From Mesorhizobium sp. WSM2240 (lineage in GTDB: Bacteria > Pseudomonadota > Alphaproteobacteria > Rhizobiales > Rhizobiaceae), in assembly GCF_040438645.1 (NCBI RefSeq), contig NZ_CP159253.1, positions 2,356,001-2,420,000 on the forward strand: a stretch of DNA of 64,000 nt. Reading direction: 5' to 3'. Numbering within the stretch: the first letter of the stretch is position 1; each line of letters opens with the position of its first letter. Made by a program: the position numbers and the translations under genes. The notes under the pieces are model-generated. The model saw only the letters and a program-made list of their open reading frames with translations, did not search any database and was not told the origin of the DNA. Below, one piece after another: positions 53,791 to 62,447 of the stretch.

Positions 53791-54618
53791 TCAGCAGGTA
53801 GCGGCCTCGATGCAGGTCTTGGCGGCCGCGATTTTCTCGGTCAGGACCTCCTTGCCGAGCGCGCCGAATACGACCTCGTTGCCGACGACATAGGATGGTG
53901 TCCCCGTGATCGCAAGCCGGTTGGCGAGTTCATAGGTTTGGGAGAACGCCTTGGTGATTTCGGGGCTTTTCATTTGCTCGCGCAGCTTGGCCTCATCCAC
54001 TCCCAGCGACACTGCGAGCTTGATCGCGCTGTCTTCGGTGGCGCGGCCGGCTCCGCTCAGCAGCGCGTTGTGGAACTCGCCATACTTCTCAGGCGCAAGC
54101 GCGCGGAAGGCCATGGAAACGACATGGGCCTTCTGCGAATCCGGGCCGAGGATCGGGAATTCCTTGAGCACGAAGCGTAGCTCCGGGTCCGCCGCGGTCA
54201 GCGCCTGCATGTCTTCCTGGGCGCGTTTGCAGTAGCCGCAATTGTAATCATAGAACTCGACGATCGTGACCTTGCCGTTCGGATTGCCGACGACGCCATC
54301 ATAGGCGGCATTGAAGATCTCGGCCTTGGCGTCCTTGATCACCTGGAGGTGGGCAACGCGCTGCTCTTCCTGCTGCTTGGTCTCGAGCGCCTGCTGCACC
54401 TCGAGCATCAGTTCGGGATTGGACAGCAAATATTCGCGCACGATCGTCTCGACCTGCTTCCGGTCGAGCTGGGTTTCGGCCGCGGCGACCGTCAGCACCT
54501 GAGGTGCGTCTTCGGCTTTGGCGGTTTGCGGCTTGCCGGCAACGAAGCCCGCCGCCAGCAACCCGAAAGCCACGGCGACGCCGGCTGTGCCCAACAAAAG
54601 TGCCTTGTTCATGTTCAT
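53791..54618 (-). CDS. DsbA-family thiol:disulfide interchange protein
   Basis: A 275-residue periplasmic oxidoreductase anchored or exported through an N-terminal hydrophobic segment (KALLLGTAGVAVAFGLLAAGF). A long helical spacer (residues 40-100) leads to a thioredoxin fold with the active site CGYC at residues 127-130 (FYDYNCGYCKRAQ) and a cis-Pro loop GTPSYVVG. In rhizobia this protein follows the M48 protease gene and precedes aroQ, as here. It could be an isomerase-like or an oxidase type. Confidence 0.93.
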   Translation of the reverse strand: MNMNKALLLGTAGVAVAFGLLAAGFVAGKPQTAKAEDAPQVLTVAAAETQLDRKQVETIVREYLLSNPELMLEVQQALETKQQEEQRVAHLQVIKDAKAEIFNAAYDGVVGNPNGKVTIVEFYDYNCGYCKRAQEDMQALTAADPELRFVLKEFPILGPDSQKAHVVSMAFRALAPEKYGEFHNALLSGAGRATEDSAIKLAVSLGVDEAKLREQMKSPEITKAFSQTYELANRLAITGTPSYVVGNEVVFGALGKEVLTEKIAAAKTCIEAATC

Positions 54619-54662
54619 TTCCTCTGGAGTTTCCGTTCAGTCGTCCGACCGGCGCGGAAGGT

Positions 54663-56093
54663 TCATTTCTTTTTGCTTGGCATCTTGTAGTTGATGATGT
54701 CCTGGGCGCGGACCCAGCCTGGCGCGCCGCGCTTGAATCGTTGCTGGGCGCGGGCCGCGAAGATTTTCGCGTCCTTATAGGCGCCGCGGTAGAAGTGGCC
54801 CTCGGCGGTCGCGAGCTCGGCTTCCGGAATATCACCGAGTTGGCCATAGGCCTGTGCTAGATAGCGATAGCCTGAGCTGTTCTCGCGATCCCGCTGAAGG
54901 CCCTTCTTGATCTCGGCAACCGCCTTCTTCAGTGAAGCCGGATCGCCGACCGCGATCAGCGCCTGGCCAAGCGAAATCGGCAGGATGCCGGATTTAACGG
55001 GATCCAGCTGTACGGCGGCGGTGTAAGCGCCGACCGCATCAGCCGGGCGGTTGGCCTTCATCAGTATGTCGCCGCGCAATTCGTGGAAATACGGGTTGTT
55101 GGGCTGCGCCTTGACCAGCGCGTCCGCCTTGCCGAGCGCCGAGCGCGGATTGCCGTACATGTAGGTGGCCATCGCATCGCCATACTGCGCCGGCAGGCCC
55201 TGCGGATCCTTGCGGAACAGTCGCGCCGCCGCCGACTGGCCTTGCGTATAGACTGCGATCTTGGCGCGCATCATGTCATGGCGCTGCTGCAGCGTAGGCG
55301 AATCCGTGCGGTCGTAATTGGGGCTGTTCTTCGCCAGTTGCTCGAGATTGGCTATGCGCTCGCGCGGCATAGGGTGGCTGACCTGGTAGGGATCGACGCG
55401 CGAACCGGAAAGCGACAGTGCATTCTGGAAACGTTGGAACGTCTTCAGCATGCCCTTGGCCGACTGCCCCGTCGCCTCGAGATAGGTGATCGCCGAGCGA
55501 TCGGCTGTCGTTTCCTCCGAGCGCTGGTAGCCAAGCAGCCCGCGCCGCGCAAACTCGCCGCCGCCGGCGGCCAGTCCACCGCCGGCCTGTGCCATCTCCT
55601 TGGAATTTGCGGCCGCGCCGGCAACCACCGCGCCGATGCCGAGCAGCCCGGCCACGACCGCCATGGTCTGGGCGCGCGCCAGTTGTTCGCGCAGGCGCTC
55701 CTGGTGGCCGCCGGCTATATGGCCGGCTTCATGGGCTATGACGCCGATGATCTCGTTGGGGGTCTCCGATTGCAGCAGGGCGCCGGTATTGATGAACATG
55801 CGCCGCCCGGCCACGAAGGCATTGAAGCGGGTATCGTTGACCAGAATGATGTCGATGCCGGATTTCGACAGGCCGGAAGCCTTGAGGATCGGCCGCGCAT
55901 AGTCGCGGACCAGCGCTTCGATCTCGGCATCGCGCACGATCGGCAGATTCGCCTGAGCCGAGGCGCTGCCAGGAGCCGCAACGCTCACGGCGACGGCCAG
56001 CGACACTGCCGTCAGCGCTCGCGCAGTTTTGGCCAGTTTTGCAAAGATCGGAAATCGTGCGTGCATAGCGGGAACCACTGGTAAACGAGCCAT
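54663..56093 (-). CDS. M48-family metalloprotease with TPR repeats (BepA-like)
   Basis: A 476-residue periplasmic zinc protease. A signal sequence (cleavage after ASAQA) is followed by the M48 domain with the zinc site HEAGH about residues 121-125 and a third ligand in SEETTADRSAITYLE. The C-terminal part contains tetratricopeptide repeats (PYFHELRGDILMKANRPADAV, GYRYLAQAYGQLGDIPEAEL). BepA in Escherichia coli assists LptD folding and outer-membrane quality control; that role is inferred here. Divergent from the aminotransferase gene. Start ATG 56093; 56066 also possible. Confidence 0.93.
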   Translation of the reverse strand: MARLPVVPAMHARFPIFAKLAKTARALTAVSLAVAVSVAAPGSASAQANLPIVRDAEIEALVRDYARPILKASGLSKSGIDIILVNDTRFNAFVAGRRMFINTGALLQSETPNEIIGVIAHEAGHIAGGHQERLREQLARAQTMAVVAGLLGIGAVVAGAAANSKEMAQAGGGLAAGGGEFARRGLLGYQRSEETTADRSAITYLEATGQSAKGMLKTFQRFQNALSLSGSRVDPYQVSHPMPRERIANLEQLAKNSPNYDRTDSPTLQQRHDMMRAKIAVYTQGQSAAARLFRKDPQGLPAQYGDAMATYMYGNPRSALGKADALVKAQPNNPYFHELRGDILMKANRPADAVGAYTAAVQLDPVKSGILPISLGQALIAVGDPASLKKAVAEIKKGLQRDRENSSGYRYLAQAYGQLGDIPEAELATAEGHFYRGAYKDAKIFAARAQQRFKRGAPGWVRAQDIINYKMPSKKK

Positions 56094-56202
56094 GGTGGGT
56101 TGAAAAGTCGAAGCGCCGCATTTCATGAACTTGTGATCCCCACATCATTCGGGCATTTGTGCGGCGCAGTGCCTGGGCGCACATGAAGGACTGGTGCGGA
56201 AT

Positions 56203-57363
56203 ATGGCGGTTTCCCTTTCCCGGCGTGGCGATGTCGAGCCATTCCATGCGATGGACGTCCTGGCTGAGGCCAATCGGCTGAAGGCGCTGGGCAAGCCGGT
56301 GATCTCCCTGGCCGTCGGGCAGCCTTCGGATCCGGCTCCGGCTCTGGTTCGGGAAGCCGCCGCAAAGGCGCTGGCCGACGGGCGCATCGGCTACACCGAC
56401 GCGCTGGGCACGGCCGAATTGCGCAATGCGATAGCAGCCCATTACCAGGAGCACTACGGGGTCGATGTACCGGCGGCGCGGATCGCGGTGACGACCGGAT
56501 CCTCCGCCGCATTCAATCTGGCGTTTCTGGCGATGTTCGATACCGGCGACCGCGTCGCAATCGCCGCGCCCGGCTATCCAGCCTATCGCAACATCATGAA
56601 AGCGCTCGGCCTCGATGTCGTCGAGATCGAGTTGGAAGGCGCTGCCTATCTTCATGCCGAACATCTCCGGGAAGCGCATGCCGAAAAGCCGCTCAAAGGC
56701 GCGCTTTTCGCCAGCCCCGCCAATCCGACAGGAGCGGTGATTCCGACGGGTGATCTCGAGGCGCTCGTCCGCACGGCCGAGGAATTGGGGATCGCGCTGA
56801 TTTCCGATGAGATCTATCACCGTCTGGCCTATTCGGCGCCCGATACCACGGCGCTCGCCTTCAGCCCCGACGTAACCGTCATCAACTCCTTCTCGAAATA
56901 CTATTGCATGACCGGCTGGCGGATCGGCTGGATGGTTCTGCCGGAAAAGCTCGTCCGGCCGGTCGAGCGCATCCAGCAGAGCCTCTACATCTCCGCGCCA
57001 GAGCTGTCGCAGATCGCCGCGGCGCAGGCGTTCCGGGCGACCGACGAGCTGGAGGCGGTCAAGGCGCGCTATGCCTGGAACCGCGATCTCCTGATGCAAA
57101 GGCTTCCGGAACTCGGCTTTTCGCTCGCCGCGCCAATGGACGGGGCGTTCTATGCCTATTGCGACGTTTCCCGGCTGACCAATGACAGCATGGAATTTGC
57201 CCGCACGATGCTGGCGGAAGCGCATGTCGCGGCAACGCCCGGCCACGATTTCGATCCGCTCGCCGGGCAGCGCTTCATGCGCTTTTCCTATGCCGGAAGC
57301 CATGACGACATGGCCAAGGCGCTGGATCGCATTGAGCGCTGGCTTGGGCGACGGACCGGATGA
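56203..57363 (+). CDS. class I/II PLP-dependent aminotransferase
   Basis: A 386-residue fold-type I aminotransferase. The cofactor lysine is in SFSKYYCMTGWRIGW, and further motifs are ASPANPTGAVIP, SDEIYHRLAY, and the substrate Arg region FMRFSYAGS. This subfamily in rhizobia is usually annotated as aspartate/aromatic-like aminotransferase; substrate cannot be chosen. I use ATG 56203; a GTG three codons earlier is the alternative. A bidirectional terminator separates it from rne. Confidence 0.92.
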   Translation: MAVSLSRRGDVEPFHAMDVLAEANRLKALGKPVISLAVGQPSDPAPALVREAAAKALADGRIGYTDALGTAELRNAIAAHYQEHYGVDVPAARIAVTTGSSAAFNLAFLAMFDTGDRVAIAAPGYPAYRNIMKALGLDVVEIELEGAAYLHAEHLREAHAEKPLKGALFASPANPTGAVIPTGDLEALVRTAEELGIALISDEIYHRLAYSAPDTTALAFSPDVTVINSFSKYYCMTGWRIGWMVLPEKLVRPVERIQQSLYISAPELSQIAAAQAFRATDELEAVKARYAWNRDLLMQRLPELGFSLAAPMDGAFYAYCDVSRLTNDSMEFARTMLAEAHVAATPGHDFDPLAGQRFMRFSYAGSHDDMAKALDRIERWLGRRTG

Positions 57364-57426
57364 TGCCGAAATCGATGGTCGCATCCCGCGACCGGCAACC
57401 GCCTTGAGCAGGCAGCGCGGCCAAAG

Positions 57427-57463
57427 AAAGGCCCGCATCGCGATCAGCGGCGCGGGCCTCTTT
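57427..57463. terminator. bidirectional terminator between the aminotransferase and rne
   Basis: Stem AAAGGCCCGC / GCGGGCCTcTTT with a partly paired 15-base middle; the flanking A and T runs allow termination in both directions. Confidence 0.7.
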
Positions 57464-57485
57464 AGCTAATCAACATAAGTGACTG

Positions 57486-60329
57486 TCAGAAAAAGCTCTT
57501 TCGCTGCCACCAGCCGGCCTTTTTCGGCTTCTCGTCGGTGGTTTCCATCTCTTCTTCACCAGTCGACGACACGAGCTTGACGACAGGCTCCGCCGGCTTT
57601 TCCTCGGGCGTTTCGGGCGTTTCGGGCGTTTCCGCCGGAGCGGCAGCCGCCTCGACCGGTTCAGCAGCCTTGCGTCGCGAGGCGCGGGGCTTTTTGGGCT
57701 TTTCTTCGGCCTGCACGGCAATCGCTTCAGGCTCGGCTATCGCCGGTTCCGCGGAAACCGCCGCTTCCGCAGCCTCTTCCGTTTTCACCTTTTTCGGCCT
57801 GGCAGCGCGCCGGGGCTTCTTCGGCTGTTCGGCGACTTCCTCGGCCGGGGCAGCAACGACGGCTGCGTCTTCCGTCACCTGCTCCGACAAAGCCTCGACG
57901 GCTGCGGGCTCCGCCGAGACCATCTCGTCCTGCTGCTCCGCTCCGTCCTCGTCGCGCCGATTGCGTTTGCCGCCGCGCTTGCCGCGACGGCGCTTCTTGC
58001 GGTCGATGTCCTCGCCGCCTTCGCCGGCAGCCTCGGCAGGCTCGGCAGCAACCGGTTCGAGCGTCTCAGCGGCCTCGGCCCGAGGTTCTTCCGCGGCGGC
58101 CGCAACGTCCTGCGTCGCCGCACCTTCCAACACATCGCGGTCGCGATCCTTGCCGCCGCGCCGTCTGCGGCGTTTGCGGCGCTTGCGGTCGCGCTGCTCG
58201 CCGGCTTCGGCCCTCGGCGCTGCTTGCGCGGGGCGCTCGTCGGCCGCGGCCTCGACGACTTCTTCCTCCTCCTCGAGGATTTCGTCCTCCGGCTCGTCAT
58301 AGACAGGAGCGGGCAATGGCACGAAACCGCCGACGGGCTTCTCGGCGACTGCGCCACGGAAGATGGCGTAATGCTGCGCGCCGACCGAATCGTCCATTTC
58401 GATCGTGATCGTGAGGCCGAACCTCGCCTCAAGTTCGGCAAGGGTGCTGCGCTTGTGGTTGAGAACGTAGAGCGCCGTCGAGGTCGGAGTGCGAACCGTG
58501 ATGTGGTTGCGCGAATCCTTGATCAAAAACTCCTCGATGGCCCGGACCACAAGCAGCGCGACCGACGATTCCGAACGCACATGCCCGGTTCCGCCGCAAT
58601 GCGGGCAGGGCTTCATCGTCGATTCGAGCACGCTGGCCCGGATGCGCTGGCGCGACATTTCCATCAGGCCGAAATGCGAGATGCGGCCGACCTGGATGCG
58701 CGCGCGATCGTTCTTGAGGCAATCCTTCAGGCGCTTCTCGACCGCGCGATTGTTGCGGTTCTCCTCCATGTCGATGAAGTCGATGACGATCAGGCCCGCG
58801 AGATCGCGCAGCCGGAGCTGCCGTGCGACTTCGTCCGCGGCTTCGAGATTGGTATGGAGAGCCGTTTCCTCGATCGAATGCTCTTTGGTGGAGCGCCCGG
58901 AGTTCACGTCGATCGCAACCAGCGCCTCGGTCTGGTTGATGATGATGTAGCCGCCCGACTTCAGCGTGACCTGTGGCTGCAGCATGCGGTCGAGTTGCGC
59001 CTCGATGCCATTGCGCACGAAAATCGGCGTGGTGTCGCGATAGGGCTGGACCACCTTGGCGTGGCTCGGCATCAGCATGCGCATGAAGTCCTTGGCTTCG
59101 CGGTAGCCGTCCTCGCCCGAGACCAGGACTTCGTCGATGTCCTTGTTGTAGAGATCGCGCACCGAGCGCTTGATCAGGCTACCTTCCTCGTAAACGAGGG
59201 CAGGGGCGGTCGACTGGAGCGTCAGCGTTCTGACCGTCTCCCACAGCCGCATCAGATATTCGTAATCGCGCTTGATCTCGGCCTTGGTGCGGCTCTCGCC
59301 TGCCGTGCGCAGGATGACGCCCATGCCCTGAGGCACGTCGAGATCCTGAACCACTTCCTTCAGGCGCTTGCGGTCCTGGGCATTGGTGATCTTGCGCGAA
59401 ATGCCGCCGCCGCGAGCGGTATTCGGCATCAGCACCGAATAGCGTCCGGCGAGCGAAAGATACGTGGTCAGGGCCGCGCCCTTGTTGCCGCGCTCTTCCT
59501 TGACCACCTGCACCAGCAGAATCTGCCGGCGCTTGATGACTTCCTGGATCTTGTAGTGGCGGCGCACCGGCTTGCGACGGTTGCGGACTTCCTCGAGCGC
59601 GTCTTCGGCGCCAACCGATTCGATCTCATGCTCGTCGCCGTTGGCCGCTGCCACGTCTTCGAACGCGCCGCCGCGATCGTTTTCCGTCAGGCTCGATTTG
59701 GAAATTTCCTCGGAAACGACGTGGGCGTCCGCCGTGGCGGCCATCGCAATGTTGGTTGCGTCGTCGAGAACGGCGTCCGGCGAAATATCGACAGCTTCCG
59801 CGCCGGCTGCGGCGCCGTCATCCCCGGCGACCGGCTCGGCCAGGCCGGCATCGTCCTCCGCGGCAACATTTTCATCGTTCTCGTCGTCACCCGCGGCTTC
59901 GCCGTCGTCATCGGCGCTCTCGGCGGCCGCCCGGGCTTCTCCGCCACGGTCCCGGTTCTTGCCGCCGCGCCTACGTCGGCGTCCGCGATTTCGGTCTTGG
60001 CGATCCTCGCCTTCGCCGTCCTCGTCGTTCTCTTCCTCGGCAGCCTCGGCTTCCGCGCGCAACAGCGCCTGACGGTCTGCGACCGGGATCTGGTAGTAAT
60101 CGGGGTGAATTTCGCTGAAGGCGAGGAAGCCGTGCCGGTTTCCGCCATATTCGACAAAGGCTGCCTGAAGGGAGGGTTCTACCCGCGTGACGCGGGCGAG
60201 ATAGATGTTTCCTTTGAGCTGCTTCTTATCCTGAGATTCAAAATCGAATTCTTCGATACGGTTACCGTGAACAACGACGACCCGTGTTTCCTCCGGGTGG
60301 GAGGCGTCTATTAGCATCTTGTTGGGCAT
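57486..60329 (-). CDS. rne: ribonuclease E
   Basis: A 947-residue RNase E/G-family endoribonuclease, core of the degradosome and of rRNA/tRNA maturation. The N-terminal half holds an S1 domain (KGNIYLARVTRVEPSLQAAF), interrupted by the alphaproteobacterial acidic insertion rich in Asp/Glu/Ala, then RNase H-like and DNase I-like parts (VDVNSGRST, IVIDFIDMEENRNN). The zinc link is CPHCGGTGHV. The C-terminal 350 residues are low-complexity Glu/Ala/Arg/Lys-rich, the unstructured scaffold. Start MPNKMLIDASHPEETRVV is standard. Confidence 0.97.
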   Translation of the reverse strand: MPNKMLIDASHPEETRVVVVHGNRIEEFDFESQDKKQLKGNIYLARVTRVEPSLQAAFVEYGGNRHGFLAFSEIHPDYYQIPVADRQALLRAEAEAAEEENDEDGEGEDRQDRNRGRRRRRGGKNRDRGGEARAAAESADDDGEAAGDDENDENVAAEDDAGLAEPVAGDDGAAAGAEAVDISPDAVLDDATNIAMAATADAHVVSEEISKSSLTENDRGGAFEDVAAANGDEHEIESVGAEDALEEVRNRRKPVRRHYKIQEVIKRRQILLVQVVKEERGNKGAALTTYLSLAGRYSVLMPNTARGGGISRKITNAQDRKRLKEVVQDLDVPQGMGVILRTAGESRTKAEIKRDYEYLMRLWETVRTLTLQSTAPALVYEEGSLIKRSVRDLYNKDIDEVLVSGEDGYREAKDFMRMLMPSHAKVVQPYRDTTPIFVRNGIEAQLDRMLQPQVTLKSGGYIIINQTEALVAIDVNSGRSTKEHSIEETALHTNLEAADEVARQLRLRDLAGLIVIDFIDMEENRNNRAVEKRLKDCLKNDRARIQVGRISHFGLMEMSRQRIRASVLESTMKPCPHCGGTGHVRSESSVALLVVRAIEEFLIKDSRNHITVRTPTSTALYVLNHKRSTLAELEARFGLTITIEMDDSVGAQHYAIFRGAVAEKPVGGFVPLPAPVYDEPEDEILEEEEEVVEAAADERPAQAAPRAEAGEQRDRKRRKRRRRRGGKDRDRDVLEGAATQDVAAAAEEPRAEAAETLEPVAAEPAEAAGEGGEDIDRKKRRRGKRGGKRNRRDEDGAEQQDEMVSAEPAAVEALSEQVTEDAAVVAAPAEEVAEQPKKPRRAARPKKVKTEEAAEAAVSAEPAIAEPEAIAVQAEEKPKKPRASRRKAAEPVEAAAAPAETPETPETPEEKPAEPVVKLVSSTGEEEMETTDEKPKKAGWWQRKSFF

Positions 60330-60976
60330 TATTTCTTTTCCCGCCGGACGCAGCCAGCGAGCCCGGAGGCGGCGAAATGTGCCTCTCCAAACCCGTCAAT
60401 CGCTGCATGCCGGACATATTAGCGTCCGCGGGCCGCTGCCTGGACGCCATGGCGGTGCCGCCCGCTGCCGAACCGGCGCGGTAACCTGCGGACCTTTCCA
60501 TGATTGCGCCTGAAGCCATTGCGTAACCTTGCGGAACCATTTGAACCAAAGCCCGGAAAAACCGGACCAGCTGTTTGCTCGTACAGAGCCGGCGCGGAGT
60601 TGTCGTTCCGGCCGTTTTCCTCGACGTCGGGGGTTCACGTTGCCGCAAACACCGCGACGAAATCCGTCGCGATCACCTTCGGCCTTATCGCAGGTTGCGA
60701 TTGAAGCCGTTTCGTCGCCTTGGCTGGTTGTGGAAAGCGGAGGCGACGGGCCTCGGGGCATTGCAGTGATCCAATGTCGCTTTTATGATTTGATGGCGTT
60801 TATAGCAACCCCGTTTTCGGACGCCGGCAAAAGCCGTGCCGCCGCGGAAACGCCGGACAAAAAGGCTTGGTTAACCTTATCTGGATACCAATCGTTAAGC
60901 GAGATCGAGCCTAAACCGGACGCACAGCCGGAGGTGGTCGCTGGACCGGCGGCAAATCGGGAGCAGGGTGGCTGGA
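60330..60976. other. 647-bp divergent region between rne and the amidase gene
   Basis: Contains the long rne 5' region on the minus strand (RNase E genes usually have long autoregulatory leaders) and the amidase promoter. Short frames on both strands lack translation signals. A TTAACC...GGATACC stretch near 60872-60895 could be a promoter for the amidase. I see no further gene. Confidence 0.45.
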
Positions 60977-62230
60977 ATGCATTTTGGAAGCACGAGCGTT
61001 AGGCAGGTTACGCGCAATGTCCCGTTGCGCGGCGCTGTCTGCGGCTTGATGCTCGTCCTGTTTATGGCGCTCCAGGCGATGTTATCCTTCGCCGAATCCG
61101 CGCCGCTCGAAGCGCGTGACTTCAAGATGGCCGGTGACGCCACGCGCATGCGCGTGGTCCTGAATTTCGATGGCGAACCCAACCCCGAATGGCTTCTGTT
61201 GCGTGCGCCGCATCGTCTCGTTCTGGATCTCCCGGAAACGAAGCTCCTTTTACATCCCGACGGCTTGAAGGCGATCGGCCTGGTCACCGATGTGCGCTAC
61301 GGGCATCTCCAAGAGGGCAAGTCGCGGCTGATTCTGACCTCGAAGGGACCGTTCACCGTCGAGAGGCTCGACGTTCTGGAAAATGAAGGCGAGTCCGGAT
61401 ATCGGCTGGTGGTGGACCTCGTCGCCGCGTCTGACAGGCAATTCGAGGAGGCGCTCGCGCTGCAGTCGCAGACCACCGGCGCGACCGTCGCCACGCCGAA
61501 AGGCGACCGTCTCGGCAAGGCTCCCGCCGATGACGTGACGCGACCCTTCACCATTGTGATCGATCCCGGACATGGCGGCATCGACGGCGGAGCCAAAGGC
61601 ACCAGCGGGACGGAGGAGAAGACAATCACGCTTGCCTTTGCGCTGGAGTTGAAGGCGAAGCTCGCTTCCAGCGGCAAGTATGACGTGTACCTGACTCGCG
61701 AGAAGGACGAGTTCCTGCGCCTCGACGATCGGGTGCGAATCGCACGGCAGCACGAAGCGGATCTTTTCATATCCATTCATGCCGATACGATCCGCCTGAA
61801 GGGCATTCGCGGTGCGACCGTCTACACCGTTTCAGACAAGGCGTCCGATGAGGAGGCCGAGGCGCTCGCGATACGCGAAAACCTGTCGGATCAACTCGCT
61901 GGGATGGAGATCGAGGGCGAGAAACAGGAGGTCGCCGACATTCTCGTCGATCTGATCCGCCGCGAAACGCACAGTTTTTCGATCCGCTTCGCCCGTTCGT
62001 TGGTCAGCGAGTTGTCGAACACTGTCGGATTGATCAACAATCCCCATCGTTTCGCCGGCTTCAAGGTGCTCAAGGCGCCGGACGTACCTTCTGTCCTGGT
62101 CGAGCTTGGCTACATGTCGAATCCCAAGGATGAGGCGCAATTGCGCGACCCCGACTGGCGCGGCAAGGCGGCTGCCAGCATTTCGAACGCCATTGCGGCT
62201 TTTGCCGCGTCACGATCGGCGGGCGGGTGA
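60977..62230 (+). CDS. N-acetylmuramoyl-L-alanine amidase, AmiC type
   Basis: A 417-residue periplasmic amidase that cuts the peptide from muramic acid and splits septal peptidoglycan. A signal sequence is followed by an AMIN domain (residues about 45-145) for localisation and an Amidase_3 domain with the zinc motif IDPGHGGIDGGA, the Glu in EEKTITLAFALEL, the His in FISIHADTI, and VLVELGYMSNPKDE. Start ATG 60977 after AGGGTGG; a GTG three codons earlier is possible. The PBP1A gene follows, so two peptidoglycan enzymes are clustered. Confidence 0.93.
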   Translation: MHFGSTSVRQVTRNVPLRGAVCGLMLVLFMALQAMLSFAESAPLEARDFKMAGDATRMRVVLNFDGEPNPEWLLLRAPHRLVLDLPETKLLLHPDGLKAIGLVTDVRYGHLQEGKSRLILTSKGPFTVERLDVLENEGESGYRLVVDLVAASDRQFEEALALQSQTTGATVATPKGDRLGKAPADDVTRPFTIVIDPGHGGIDGGAKGTSGTEEKTITLAFALELKAKLASSGKYDVYLTREKDEFLRLDDRVRIARQHEADLFISIHADTIRLKGIRGATVYTVSDKASDEEAEALAIRENLSDQLAGMEIEGEKQEVADILVDLIRRETHSFSIRFARSLVSELSNTVGLINNPHRFAGFKVLKAPDVPSVLVELGYMSNPKDEAQLRDPDWRGKAAASISNAIAAFAASRSAGG

Positions 62231-62447
62231 TGCCCGGGCTTCCCGTTACGGCCTGTTGCGCCGGACGTTGCGTCCACGCCACACCACGTGATTTAATCGC
62301 GAAGATTTCCAAGACCCTCGTCAGGCCGCCGCATTTTATCCACATCGGCGCGACAAGGCTGAACGCGATCGGATCGGGCAGGCTTCCGCGACTTGCGGTT
62401 GTCTCTGTTTTTGCGGAGAGAAATCCCGATCTCGGACTGGAGCGGGC

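Noticed and set aside
57500..58300. Glu/Ala/Lys/Arg-rich repeats in rne as a sign of a fusion or foreign insert
   Set aside because: Low-complexity C-terminal scaffolds are normal for alphaproteobacterial ribonuclease E.
58224..60314. Plus-strand open frame of about 700 codons opposite rne
   Set aside because: Antisense shadow of the ribonuclease E gene; no ribosome site and no recognisable domain.
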